This document shows positions 1 to 9,287 of a stretch of 62,000 nucleotides of DNA, piece after piece; positions within the stretch are counted from its first letter, which is position 1; every line of letters starts with the position of its first letter. The stretch comes from Diphasiastrum complanatum. Lineage: Eukaryota; Streptophyta; Lycopodiopsida; Lycopodiales; Lycopodiaceae. The position numbers and the translations under genes are program-made. Where the stretch lies: the NCBI GenBank assembly GCA_029204225.1, contig CM055100.1:57362345-57424344 (forward strand), in the 5' to 3' direction. The notes under the pieces are model-generated. The model was not told where the DNA came from. It ran no database searches and saw nothing but the letters and a program-made list of their open reading frames with translations.

Positions 1-130
1 CAAATCGACGTATGCTATCACTCATATGAATAATTCAATTTCATCTACAAATAAGTTTATCTACAAGCAAGATGCAATATGAACATGAATAAATAAACAT
101 TCAACATGACCATACACGACCTAGATTACT
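1..130 (-). repeat. Possible 3' LTR remnant of a deleted copia element
   Basis: The first 30 or so bases match positions 827-858 in the same orientation with only a few differences. Positions 608-860 lie directly behind a minus-strand primer-binding site and so look like a 5' LTR. The stretch at the window start would then be the matching 3' LTR, most of it outside the window. Only a short block of similarity can be seen, so the limits are approximate. Confidence 0.35.
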
Positions 131-144
131 ATGAATAAGTTTAT

Positions 145-570
145 CTGTGAGGGTTTTGCTGTCAGGGAGGGCCTTTAGTTATACATCAGTTCTGCACGTA
201 GGTCGTTGTTGAAACTACATGTTGCCAGAATGATTTGGGCAACGAAGCATGAGTTATCATACATTTGGCAGACTCGACTAAGGTCATGTTCTTCCTTTCT
301 ACCAGTCCATTTGACTGTGGAGAATAGGAAGTAGCAAACTATTGTTCAATGCCATTGGCTGAGCAATAGTCGTTGAACTCGTTTGAGATGTATTCACCAT
401 CATTGTTGCTCCGAAGAGCTTTGATCTTCTTGCCTAACTGCAACTTAGCATTTTCTTTGTATTTCTTGAAGAACTGGAAAGCTTCAGAAAATATACAATA
501 GTTCTTTTGGAATAGTCAGCTATGAATGTAATAAAGAATTGTTCTGATAATGTAAGCTCTAAGTCCGCCC
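145..570 (-). pseudogene. Ty1/copia integrase core fragment
   Basis: Read on the minus strand this gives a decayed copia integrase catalytic core, the enzyme that inserts element cDNA into the host chromosome. Recognisable pieces in order are a FITFIADYS-like block, the RSNNDGEY block that normally carries the second catalytic Asp in RxDNGGEY, and NGLVERKN with the catalytic Glu. The downstream part (toward position 145) has several stops. No gag, protease or reverse transcriptase is attached. The fragment lies only about 30 bases from a primer-binding site, so a large internal deletion joined the two. It cannot make an active enzyme. Confidence 0.75.
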
Positions 571-595
571 TTAAGAATCAAAGAGTAGAATTACA

Positions 596-607
596 GCTCT
601 GATACCA
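596..607 (-). promoter_or_regulatory. Primer-binding site, tRNA-iMet type
   Basis: The minus strand reads TGGTATCAGAGC, the exact 12-base complement of the 3' end of plant initiator tRNA-Met and the standard primer site of plant copia elements. It marks the inner edge of a minus-strand 5' LTR starting at about 608. Confidence 0.8.
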
Positions 608-870
608 TGTTGGGATTTGGTGCTATACCCGTCGTGACATGGAGAAGCTAGCGGGGAATCCTCGGTGCATGCAACTACGTATATCGGATTCAGACCAACT
701 TCGACATGCCCTACTCAATCACAACTTCGAAGTCATTGGATCGACGTGATCGCATAGCCATGCACGCATTATCTAGGTTTTAGATTTAGCTTTGCGGAAA
801 CATATCAGGTGCGGAAACTAGAGTGTCAAATTGACTTATGCTATCAGTCATCTGAATGCAAACAGAGTCG
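608..870 (-). repeat. 5' LTR of the deleted copia element, truncated
   Basis: This sequence starts with TGTTGGGATTTGG next to the primer-binding site and shares a block with positions 1-31. It seems to be cut at about 880-900 by the gag fragment of another copia element. No TATA box or full second copy is visible, so the outer limit is uncertain. Confidence 0.5.
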
Positions 871-904
871 CGTTCTTCCTGGATCAATACTCTGTAATAC
901 AGAG

Positions 905-1062
905 AGAAAGAACAAAAACTAGTCTGGAGGCTGCACCTCTGAGAGCTCGATCACCGACCAAATGCCTTCGCCCTTCAGGAGTGTTTTGATTTTGAATTTC
1001 CAGATTCTGTAATTTGCGCCATCGAGACTGATTGCTACTCTGGTCTGGATTGTCGTAGCCAT
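905..1062 (-). pseudogene. Ty1/copia gag N-terminal fragment
   Basis: From an ATG at 1062 the minus strand encodes the start of a copia Gag capsid precursor, including the conserved LDGANYRIWKFKIKTLL block that corresponds to the usual LDGxNYxxWKxKM motif. The frame stops at about 905, after roughly 50 residues. A primer-binding site lies 54 bases upstream of the ATG, the expected spacing in these elements. The rest of gag and pol is absent. Confidence 0.7.
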
Positions 1063-1115
1063 ATTGTGTTGTCTGGAAGAATCACTGCTGGGATATCAGT
1101 AGTGACAACTTGTTG

Positions 1116-1127
1116 GTTCTGATACCA
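1116..1127 (-). promoter_or_regulatory. Primer-binding site, tRNA-iMet type, one mismatch
   Basis: The minus strand reads TGGTATCAGAAC, one base away from the canonical TGGTATCAGAGC. It precedes the gag fragment at 905-1062. Only about 20 bases of LTR end remain beside it before a gypsy gag relic begins. Confidence 0.65.
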
Positions 1128-1149
1128 TGTCGCGGGAGCGCATGCGTGG

Positions 1150-1720
1150 GATCATACTTTGTGATATGTTTCATCAATGATTCATTGGACAAGCTCATTA
1201 AAGTTGAGGTTGATGCAATTGAAGGAGTTGAGTCATGATGCATTGTAATTCCGAGTGTGGAATCATCATGTGATCCTTCATCTTCTTTCGTCATAGAATC
1301 TTCCATAGCTTTGTGTAATGTGGCATATTGCTCTCGTCTTTTCAGCTCTCGCCGGATGCTTTTGGGTAGTCTTGTTAGAAACTACATGATGACTGCATGA
1401 TTGGGAGTCAGCTCTTCAAGAAACTTTTGCAGCTTGAATCTGGTAATCAATGCTGCTTTAATCACTTCCTAATATGTTCGTTCTTGCATTGTCTAATTGA
1501 AAAACCAGTCTAAAGCCCTCTTATCAGAGACATTGGGAACAACTTTAGTTTCTCTGTTGGGGTGGTTTCATCATGATCTCGCATGCCTGCCCATAGATCT
1601 GCAAGAATTTGACAGGATCGGTGGATCCATCAAATTTGGGCAACTCCAATCTGGGAGATGTTGGATTTCAATGCTCAAATCCAATAAGCAGTAAGCATCC
1701 TGAAAAACTCAACCGAAGTC
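1150..1720 (-). pseudogene. Ty3/gypsy gag relic
   Basis: The minus strand carries a badly frameshifted gypsy-type capsid gene. Pieces such as LPKFDGSTDPVKFL, QACEI, RALDWFFN, AALITRF and RRELK with REQYATL align in order with the gag at 22.7-23.5 kb in this window, so both are copies of one family. Many stops and indels make it non-coding. Positions 1082-1306 (minus) are its acidic C-terminal part. Protease and pol are missing. Confidence 0.65.
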
Positions 1721-1964
1721 CAACATCACATTTTTTGGACCTTCACGTTTTTGCAGTTTTCACACCTACAGGATTTTCGCACTTCGGGGTTTTTCAAAAC
1801 TCAACTCCATCGACTTCAAAGTCATCGAACTTTGAAGTCCGACTTTATTGACTTCGACTTCGACTTCTTCATGTATATACTCAACTCACTCCATCATCCG
1901 CCGTCTCAGACTTCTCCTTGTATATCGATTAAAACGTAAAGATACGACACATCAAAGTGCCCGA
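1721..1964. other. No gene seen; degenerate repeat DNA
   Basis: I see no coding region here. A motif CGACACATCAAAGTGCCCGA at 1945-1964, directly before an LTR, recurs twice near 5467-5512 just before another LTR. It may be leftover 3' internal sequence of related copia elements. Confidence 0.4.
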
Positions 1965-2616
1965 TGTGAGAAATTCAACTAGTTTAGTCTATTTTTGTCA
2001 TATTTGTATATTTGGCAATTGAGGCCAATTTTCATATTAGACTTAGAGTTTGACTTTTCAAAGTTATATTAGTCTAAAAGCATTTGAATAAACACTTTTG
2101 GAAAGTGTGGGAAACTATAGAACACGAGTTTTGGAGGGATTCAATTTGAGTAGTAGATATATTGAATCTAGTCACAATAATAGTAGGGTTTTGATTATGG
2201 AGGGAAACCAAAGTTTGAACTTAGGTTTGGACCTGCTATAAAAGGTTGTAACTCATGGGAAGAGAAGACAATCTCTCTCTCTCTTATCTCATTCATGCTT
2301 ATAACATGGTTCTCTTGGGTTCTACTATCCATTGGTGCACTATACTTGTGATATCTTGCAATTCTATGTGTAGAATGCTCATTAAATGTTATTTTCAGAT
2401 CTACACGTGTGAAATACAGTAGCTTATTGTTATTGTATGGACAAAAACATTATTTTATGTTTTGATTTATGTTTGATCAAGATCTATTAGAGTTTGCATC
2501 TCATTCGTAGTGTAGATGTTGATTTTTTCTACAGTGGCAAGATTGGTGAATTGCTTGTTTTTCTAACCAAAGATCAAAGGGATATTTTGGATCTTAATGA
2601 TCTGAAATACTTCACA
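1965..2616 (+). repeat. 5' LTR of a copia element
   Basis: The segment starts TGTGA and ends TCACA, a perfect 5-base terminal inversion with TG...CA ends. It lies immediately before a perfect tRNA-iMet primer-binding site. A TATA-like CTATAAAAGG sits at about 2236, followed about 30 bases later by a CT-rich stretch, as expected for an LTR promoter. No second copy is in the window, so this is inferred from structure. Confidence 0.7.
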
Positions 2617-2628
2617 TGGTATCAGAGC
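2617..2628 (+). promoter_or_regulatory. Primer-binding site, tRNA-iMet type
   Basis: TGGTATCAGAGC directly follows the LTR end. It is the exact plant initiator tRNA-Met primer complement. Confidence 0.85.
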
Positions 2629-2774
2629 TTGTGTTTTAGGTTATGAAGGAAGCATTCACAATCTATCAATGATTTGGAGAAGATATCAATGCTAGAGCAT
2701 GCTAGATTGGATTCTACACCAAAATTGAGTGGATCTTTTGTAGATTAAAGCTCAATTCAGAGTTATAATCTTGA

Positions 2775-2957
2775 TCAATAAGATCCTTCGAGGACATTAC
2801 TCTCTATAGGAAGCTAGTTGGTTCACTCATCTATCTAACCATTACAAGACCAGATCTAAGCTATTGTGTTGGAAGATTGAGCCAATTCATGCAAGATCCT
2901 AGTGAGGAGCATTGGAAGCTAGGGAAGCGAGTTATGAGGTACATCATTGGAACTCAC
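2775..2957 (+). pseudogene. Ty1/copia RT/RNase H connection fragment
   Basis: The plus strand reads YRKLVGSLIYLTITRPDLSY followed by a QFMQDP block and RVMRYIIGT. This is the conserved stretch between reverse transcriptase and RNase H in copia polyproteins (consensus YRxLVGSLxYLxxTRPDIxY...). It has no stop but is cut off at 2957 where the LTR of the next element starts. Between it and the primer-binding site nearly all of gag, integrase and RT is missing, so the parent element was already a deletion derivative. Confidence 0.8.
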
Positions 2958-2958
2958 C

Positions 2959-3434
2959 TGACTTGTACAAACACTTACAATTAAAGATAAGACGACCATA
3001 TGGCTGCAGTAAATTAAGCAGTTAGATTTTATGCTTCCAATGAATTGAGCACTGACATGCAATCATCAATGTACAGTGTCAACGCTCTTATCAAATAGAT
3101 TAGGCTGCATTCTAGTTAAGTAACTAAGCTGCTATGTAATTAGTAAGTTAGTTCAACGATCAACAGCTGAAGCAGTTTCTATGCCAACTCTCTCGCACTG
3201 CTTCACGCTCTTGTACTCATCTTTTCCCTTCAATCAAAGTGCAAGTTTCTATCTCACTACTGTATTGTTCTATTGTGCATTGCTACTATTGATTCATCTT
3301 CATTATTGCTGGTAACTGTTGCACTTCCAATCCATCTACCATTTGCTCTACTTCCGCTGCTATCCTATTGATCTGTCTTTAGTCTTCCGACATGGAATCA
3401 AGGCTCATCTTTGATAACTTATTATTTTCCGACA
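2959..3434 (+). repeat. 5' LTR of copia element 2959-6062
   Basis: The 476-bp segment begins TGACTTGTAC and ends TTTTCCGACA, immediately before TGGTATCAGAGC. It matches 5576-6062 over its whole length at about 88-90 percent by eye. Confidence 0.8.
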
Positions 3435-3446
3435 TGGTATCAGAGC
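3435..3446 (+). promoter_or_regulatory. Primer-binding site, tRNA-iMet type
   Basis: TGGTATCAGAGC lies directly after the LTR, a perfect initiator tRNA-Met match. Confidence 0.85.
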
Positions 3447-3537
3447 GGGTGGTTCAGTAATCTACATTTTTATTGTAGGTTATCAGTCTTGTTTCTACCA
3501 AGACATCATCTTAGCAAGTGCGCAACCAACAATATTC

Positions 3538-4340
3538 ATGACGTCATTATTTCTATCAATGATATCATTCATTAAACCAAAAGTGGATCAATCTTCTAGC
3601 TCATCTCTGATCGACAAACTCGATGGAGATAACTACCATCTCTGAAAGTTCAAGATGAATTTATTTCTTCTTGCCAAAGAACTGTGGAACATCATTGATG
3701 GCATTGAGATCAAACCAGAGGCTGATGCAGCCAACATCACCAAATGGAGACAGAGAGATGACAAGGCATTTTCCTTGATCACTCTCAATATCAAAGACTC
3801 TCAGATCAGCCACATACGTGTTGTTTCAGACCGCTAAGGATGCATTGGACATCCTAGCAACTCTCTACGACATCAGAGATGTCACTTTCAAACTACATTT
3901 GAGGAAGAAATTCTTCACTCTCAGAATGTATGAAGCAAATAGTGTTTTGAGCCATCTCAACACTTTCAAAAATCATATGGAGCAGATGACTGCAACATGA
4001 TCAGTCATTGAAGATTCAGATGTAGTGATGACTCTATTATCGAGTCTCCCTGATGCTTGTAAAAACTGGCTATTTCAATCCAAAAACATATCACTCTATC
4101 AAGAGTAATCTTGTGCTACTACAAGAGGATATTAGAAGAAATGCTTCCTCCTTCGGCTCAGGATCAGATCCACAAGCTTTACACACAAAGAAAAATCAAA
4201 AGTTCATATCCAAGAGATCTACAAAGTCAAACTACACTAACAAGAGGAGCAATATGCAGCAGCCTGTATCAAACACACCATCAACTTTAGGATCTTCATC
4301 ATTCCAGCCAATGTAGAAACTATTCTGCAAATACATTAAG
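3538..4340 (+). pseudogene. Copia gag (UBN2 type) with decayed zinc knuckle
   Basis: From an ATG near 3538 the frame gives a copia capsid protein: KLDGDNYHL, then a TGA where the family has Trp (before KFKMN), then KELWNIIDGIEI, WRQRDDKAF and LNIKDSQISH. After a frameshift near 3830 it continues with AKDALDIL, LRKKFFTLRM and SLPDA. A zinc-knuckle relic near 4322-4370 has only part of the CCHC spacing. At least three lesions break it. It is closely related to the gags at 16984-17697 and 29243-29500. Confidence 0.75.
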
Positions 4341-4373
4341 AGGGCTGGCCATCTCATCAAGGACTATCGAACT

Positions 4374-5490
4374 TTGAAATACAACAACGAGCAGATTCTA
4401 GATCTGGATTATTTGGAGACCTTCAGCCTTGTCGTTAAACATGTTTTGATTCGTCTATTACTCTCCTATGCAGCTACAGGATCTAAAAGTCCATCAAATG
4501 GATGTCCAACTGCCTTCCTCAACAAAACTATTGAAGAGAAAATCTATATGTCGTAGCTAGAGGGATATGAACTGAAAGGTAAGGAGCACCTAGTGTGCAA
4601 AATTCACAAGGCTCTCTATGGTTTGAAACAATCACCAAGAGCCTGGTTTCAAAAGATCAATGCATTTCTAATCGAAAATGATTTTATTTCAAACTCGGCA
4701 GACTCGAATGTTTACTTGAAGTCTATTTCTACTTCATTCATTATCATCACTCTTTATGTAGATGATATGTTACTCTTTAGTAACAATCTAAATCTATTGA
4801 AGGATATGAAATGCATGCTAGCACAAGAGTACAAGATGACTGATATATTTAGGCCATTACTGTCTCGGAATCTAGATCCATCAAGATCGACCCAGCAGAC
4901 ATATTTTCATCAGTCAACAATGATATCTCACTAATGTGCTGGAAAAATACAGAATGACCGATTGCAAATCGAGCTACTTCCCACTCAAACCTAGTCTGAA
5001 GTTGTCAAAGGAGTAGTGTCCACAATCCGAGGCAGAGAAGGAGGAAATGAAGCAATATTTGTTTCACTCCATCATTGGGTCACTCATGTATGCTATGCTC
5101 TGCACTTGACCTGACTTGGCATACTCCATCAGCGCTCTCAGCCAATTCTTATCGAATCCAAGGCCAGCTCATTGGAAAACTCTCATGAAGGCCATGAAGT
5201 ATGTCCAAGCTACAAAACATCTTAGCATCTGTTATGGAGCCAGCCAATCTGCCAATATTCTTGAAGGATATACAAATGTAGATTGGATAGGAGATATCGA
5301 CATCAGAAGATCAACCTCTGGATTTGTATTCTTATTGAATCAAGGCCCAATCTCATGGAACAGCCGAAAGTAAACCTCAGTAGCATTATCTTCAACCGAA
5401 TATGAATACATGCCTGTCACAAATGCTACCAAGGAGACACTCTGGCTAAGGAACTTGCTTGCACCCCGACACATCGAAGTGCCCGACATA
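4374..5490 (+). pseudogene. Copia reverse transcriptase and RNase H, truncated
   Basis: RT begins abruptly at an ETFSLVVKHVLIRLLLSYAA-like block, followed by HKALYGLKQSPRAWFQKI and the catalytic LYVDDMLL at about 4755-4780. RNase H follows with SQFLSNPRPAHWK, a TNVDWIGD block, STSGFVFLL and SSTEYEYM. Stops occur at about 4554, 4932 and 5371. The YVDD Asp pair is intact, but the fingers, much of the palm and the whole integrase are missing. The end near 5470-5512 is replaced by two copies of a CGACACATCGAAGTGC motif, where a polypurine tract would be expected. Confidence 0.8.
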
Positions 5491-5575
5491 TCTGACACAT
5501 CGAAGTGCTCGACATACCCGACATATCAATCCATGAACTAGCATACGACTTCAAATACATCTCTGACAGTCCACC

Positions 5576-6062
5576 TGACTTGTACAAACACTGATAGTTA
5601 AAGAGAAGACAATCATTTAATGCATAACGGCTGCAACAAATTAAGCAGTTAGATTTTATGCTCCCAATGAACTGAGCACTAACATGCAATCATCAATGTA
5701 TAGTGTCAACGCTCTTATCAAATAGGTTAGGCTGTATTCTAGTTAAGTAACTAAGTTGCTATGTAATAAGTAAGTTAGTTCAACAATCAACAATTGAAGC
5801 AATTTTTGCGCCAACTCTCTCGCGCTGCTTCACGCTCTTGTACTCATCTTTTTCCTTTAATCAGATTGCAAGTTTATGTCTCACTACTGTATTGTTCTAT
5901 TGCACATTTCTACTATTGATTCATCTTGATTATTGCTGGTAATTGTTGCACTTCCGATCCATCTACCATCTGCCCCACTTCTACTGCTATCCTATTGATT
6001 TTGTCTTTGGTCTTTCGACATGGAATCAAGGCTCATCTCTGGTTACCTACCATTTTCTGATA
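5576..6062 (+). repeat. 3' LTR of copia element 2959-6062
   Basis: It starts TGACTTGTAC like the 5' LTR and ends TTTCTGATA, which corresponds to TTTCCGACA in the 5' copy; two C-to-T changes include the terminal CA. Length is about 487 bp. Confidence 0.75.
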
Positions 6063-6599
6063 GGAGAGGTACCATTGGCATAGGAATTTCTTGATCCATT
6101 GGATTTTGCTGATTTGGTCGAATCTCTTCCGCGGCTGCTTGACGTAGCTCTAGATGATATGTAGATAACCTTCTACCAGATCTCAATTTTCATTCACTAT
6201 GCCAATTTGAACAGAGTGGAGAGGTCTGGGGGACTGCACTGGCCCCATCACTGAACGGTAGAATTTGTGTAGGATTGAACGAGTGATTCGCGGATCAAGT
6301 CACTAGCAAATGCAATTTTTTTTTTGTGCACGATTAATGGCGAGTAATAGGTGAGTAATTCTAATTATTCGCCGAACTGACTATAGACTGTGAATGAAGA
6401 TCAGAAAACACTATGAAAAAGACAAATAAAGAGGAGCAATTGGAAAAAAATAGGCAAAAATGAGATCTTTACTTGTCGGTCTGCCAGATCATAGATCTAG
6501 TACTATACTAGGTATTGTACAAATGGTGAGTAATGATACTGGAGGGAGGGCAAAAAATTGAAGTCGGCAAAAAATGAGACAAAAAATCAGCTAATTATT
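6063..6599. other. No gene seen; A/T-rich spacer with an imperfect local duplication
   Basis: Two imperfect copies of a stretch built around GGCAAAAA(A)TGAGA and TTG(T/C)(C/T)GGTCTG(C/T)C occur at about 6450-6495 and 6565-6612. No coding region or RNA gene is apparent. Confidence 0.4.
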
Positions 6600-6619
6600 T
6601 GTTGGTCTGTCGAATCCTA

Positions 6620-7107
6620 TATTCTGGTCATGGACATAACACATAGTACAATACATGTTCTACTCCTAGTATTGGATACACGGTACTCCAGAGAATCAAG
6701 CTTATTAGTTATGCCATGTCATACTGGATGTGACCCCCAAAGTAATTAATAGCCTTGTGAGGCCCAGACATGCCAATTGGACTTAGTGCAAGGTTTGGGA
6801 CAGTCAGTGCATGTGTAGAGTATCAATAACAATTGGATCTATCAATAGGGGAGTTTTTTAGACCTTGTATTACTAAATGCACAGGAGGGTCTTAAGCCTA
6901 TATAAGATGGACAAACTCGCCCTACTCCACCATTCTTTTGGTGATTCATTGCCAGGTCCTCTCTCTACTCTTGCTTCCTAATCCTTGGCTTGGGGGTGAA
7001 GCTTCCGGAGATTGATCGGTTGCTTTTACTTGGTTGGGTGGTTTTTCCATAGTGTGTTCTCTATTGTTTTGTCTTGTAAGCAGAATCTTGAGGAGCTTTC
7101 CCTTGCA
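6620..7107 (+). repeat. LTR family A, copy 1
   Basis: This segment shares ordered blocks with 25319-25807 (minus) and about 32500-32972 (plus): an ACTCCA...TTATTAGTTA block, an AATTAATA...CTTGT block, a GGCTTGGGGGTG or equivalent, and TTGGTTGGGTGGTT. It ends just before a primer-binding-like site at 7109. The start is approximate. The 25.3-kb copy has a target duplication and proves the family is an LTR. Confidence 0.6.
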
Positions 7108-7108
7108 T

Positions 7109-7121
7109 TGGTATCGAAGCA
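7109..7121 (+). promoter_or_regulatory. Variant primer-binding site
   Basis: TGGTATCGAAGCA follows the LTR. It differs from the usual TGGTATCAGAGC by AG to GA in the middle. The same variant occurs at 29113-29124. Confidence 0.5.
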
Positions 7122-7498
7122 AGGCTTACAAAGATCAGAGAACTTAGGGTGTTGCTTTTCGTGGAAATTTTGGTGTGAATCAATTGCTATTCTCATCCAG
7201 GTGGAGAACAAGATTGAAAGTGGGTGTATTCTCCCGGTTTCCATTTGCATGTTGCTAAGGTCCGTTTCTCTCGAATTTTTTTTTTGGGTTTTATGGAGAA
7301 TTGTCTTGAAAGCCAATTTGTGATGTTTTTTTTGGAGCTTTTTCTTGTGTAACTCTAGAAAAACCTGAGTAAAAATGTAGACTGTGGCAACAATTAGTTC
7401 AAATATGTAGACTATTAAAAAACCGTTCATTTTCTATAGGTTTCATTTGAGAGAATAAAAATCAGAGAGGAAAAAAGGGCTGTTGGGATGAGTAGGAG
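7122..7498. other. No gene seen
   Basis: There are short open frames on both strands, but they overlap each other, have low-complexity composition and resemble no family I know. This is probably untranslated internal sequence of the element whose LTR ends at 7107. Confidence 0.4.
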
Positions 7499-8117
7499 TT
7501 AGATTAAATTAAGATCAGGTCCTGTGCATATCATAGAATACATGATAGAACCTATGACTGACTGATAGGGGTACTTGCACATTTCTTGCTGATCTGCCTT
7601 CGTTCTGGGACACATGTCTTTGGATAGCTTGCATCTTGGATCCATAGGAGTATCTATGGGTTTGCAATCCTCCATGCCATATCTGCGAAGTACATTGATT
7701 AGGTAAGATTGTTGGCTTATGATGATCCTTCTGCTCGTGTGATCTCTGTGAATCTCCAGTCCAAGTAGGTAATCGACTCGACCTAAATCAGTCATCTCAA
7801 ACTTTGATGAGAGTAAGGATTTGGTTTCTAGTAGTAACTGATTTGAATTTTTGATGATTAGGGAATCATCAATGTATAGTGCTATACTGACATAGCTTGG
7901 CCCTTTTTGTTCTAGATACACATTTGAATCTGCGGAATAGGAGGTAAAGTCGTGCTGCAACAAGAAACAATTTACTCTATCGTACCAGGCCCTCGGAGCT
8001 TGCTTCAGACCGTATAATGCTGCAATTTACATAATAGATGCTCTTTGCCTTGAAGGACATAACCTTCTGGTTGATAGATGAACATGTCTTCTTGTATATA
8101 TCCGTGTAGGAATGCCT
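7499..8117 (-). pseudogene. Copia RT C-terminal half, split from 15548-17697 by a gypsy insertion
   Basis: The minus strand reads AFLHGYIQEDMFIYQPEGY and a GKEHLLCKL block, then after a one-base lesion near 8025 ALYGLKQAPRAWYDRVN, the catalytic ALYIDDSLII (YVDD with V to I), FEMTDLGRVDYLLGLEI and MYSMICTGPDL. It ends at 7499 before RNase H. The N-terminal half of the same RT starts at 15548, ending in a DIHQMDV block that would normally be followed by xNAFLHGY. The 7.4-kb gypsy element therefore landed within a couple of codons of this point. Only one RT lesion is visible on this side. Confidence 0.85.
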
Positions 8118-8125
8118 ATTAGCTC

Positions 8126-9212
8126 TGATACCACTTTTACAAGTAGAGGTGAGGAAGACCTCCAAATCCAAGGTAGAGCCTCCAAATGTCCTCCAAGCAA
8201 CTTGCAAGCTTCAAGATGCTCCCCAACTCCAAGCTAGGATGCCTCCACCTGCAAGTAAGGATCTGCAAACCTCCAAGGATCTCTCCTCCACATGTGTCCC
8301 TACTCTTTAAACACAAAGATAGATAACAAGCTGGCCTCAAGTATTCACCACCCAACCATAGCTAGATCCAAACTCCAAGCAAGACCTATGTAATACCCCC
8401 TTGCTAACCATAAACAAATCACAAGCATACCACAACACTCCATAGCATTCTCAAGATCCAAACCCTACTTATGTCCCATACCATAAGCAAGATCCAAACC
8501 TCAAACATACTACCACAAGAAAGCACTCTACACAATAGTAGCAACACTAGAGCATAAGAAAAGCAAACAAGAGAGATCTCTCCCTCCCAATGGGCGCCCT
8601 ACTACCCTCATATAGATGGCCCATGGACCCTCCAATGCACTATGGAGTTCCATGCTCATCCAATGAGAGAGAGAGAAGCCTAGGGGAGTTAAAGAATCTC
8701 CAAGAGCCTCCATAGGCTTATGGAATGTCAAGAGACTCCTTCCATAACCTATGACTCCTTGAATGCCTTTCTTGTGGGAGTTGGGAACTCAATGGACACT
8801 TTAGAAGGGCGCCCTCCTACTAGGTCCCATTGCCCAAGTTGTGCAAGTATACTTTGGTCCTAGACCAATAAAGTGATGTTGTTCAAGGTTGAGGCCCAAG
8901 GTTTAGAAAAATAGTCATCCAATGACTTTCTAACACCTCTCTAGGTTCCATACCTCCATCCAAGGTATAGACACCTACCTGCCCTTAACCAAGGACACTA
9001 GTACCTTAATCTAAGACACCTACCCTTAATACTAAGGGTACCCCTTATCCAAGGGTCACGTGACTCCATACCTCCAACTAAGGTATAGTCACTTGTCTGC
9101 CCTTATCCAAGGGCACATACCCTTAATCCTAAGGGTACCTTGCCATTTAGCCCTCAACACTAAATGGACTATCAAGGGTCTGAAGTACTGCTAGTTACAT
9201 AGGTATGTAACA
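8126..9212 (-). repeat. 3' LTR of the gypsy element
   Basis: On the element strand it runs from TGTTACATAC to TGGTATCA, TG...CA ended, 1087 bp. It contains the palindromic start GTTACATACCTATGTAAC and a cluster of repeats built from CCCTTATCCAAGGG and CATACCTCCA...AAGGTATAG units. It is directly followed on the element strand by GAGC, so the end reads as a perfect TGGTATCAGAGC. Confidence 0.9.
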
Positions 9213-9227
9213 TTCCTTCTCCCTAAA
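9213..9227 (-). promoter_or_regulatory. Polypurine tract of the gypsy element
   Basis: The minus strand reads TTTAGGGAGAAGGAA directly before the 3' LTR. This is the expected place and composition for the plus-strand primer. Confidence 0.8.
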
Positions 9228-9287
9228 CTTGAATTTTCCTTGTAGGGAAATATTTGGAAAATTCTTCTGGGGATCAGCCTCATTTTC

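Larger units (their letters stand above)
2959..6062 (+). mobile_element. Ty1/copia retrotransposon, integrase-less, with both LTRs
   Basis: This is a 3.1-kb element with direct repeats at 2959-3434 and about 5576-6062, a perfect tRNA-iMet primer site, gag, part of RT and RNase H. The protease-integrase part is missing: the frame goes from a decayed zinc knuckle near 4330 straight into RT near 4430. It sits inside the RT/RNase H fragment of an older copia element. The LTRs differ at roughly one base in ten, mostly transitions, so it is old. I could not find a matching target duplication: TCACC on the left, GGAGA on the right. Confidence 0.8.

Noticed and set aside
7012-7430. 103- and 134-codon frames on opposite strands
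   Set aside because: They are mutually overlapping, of unlikely composition and inside LTR-related DNA.
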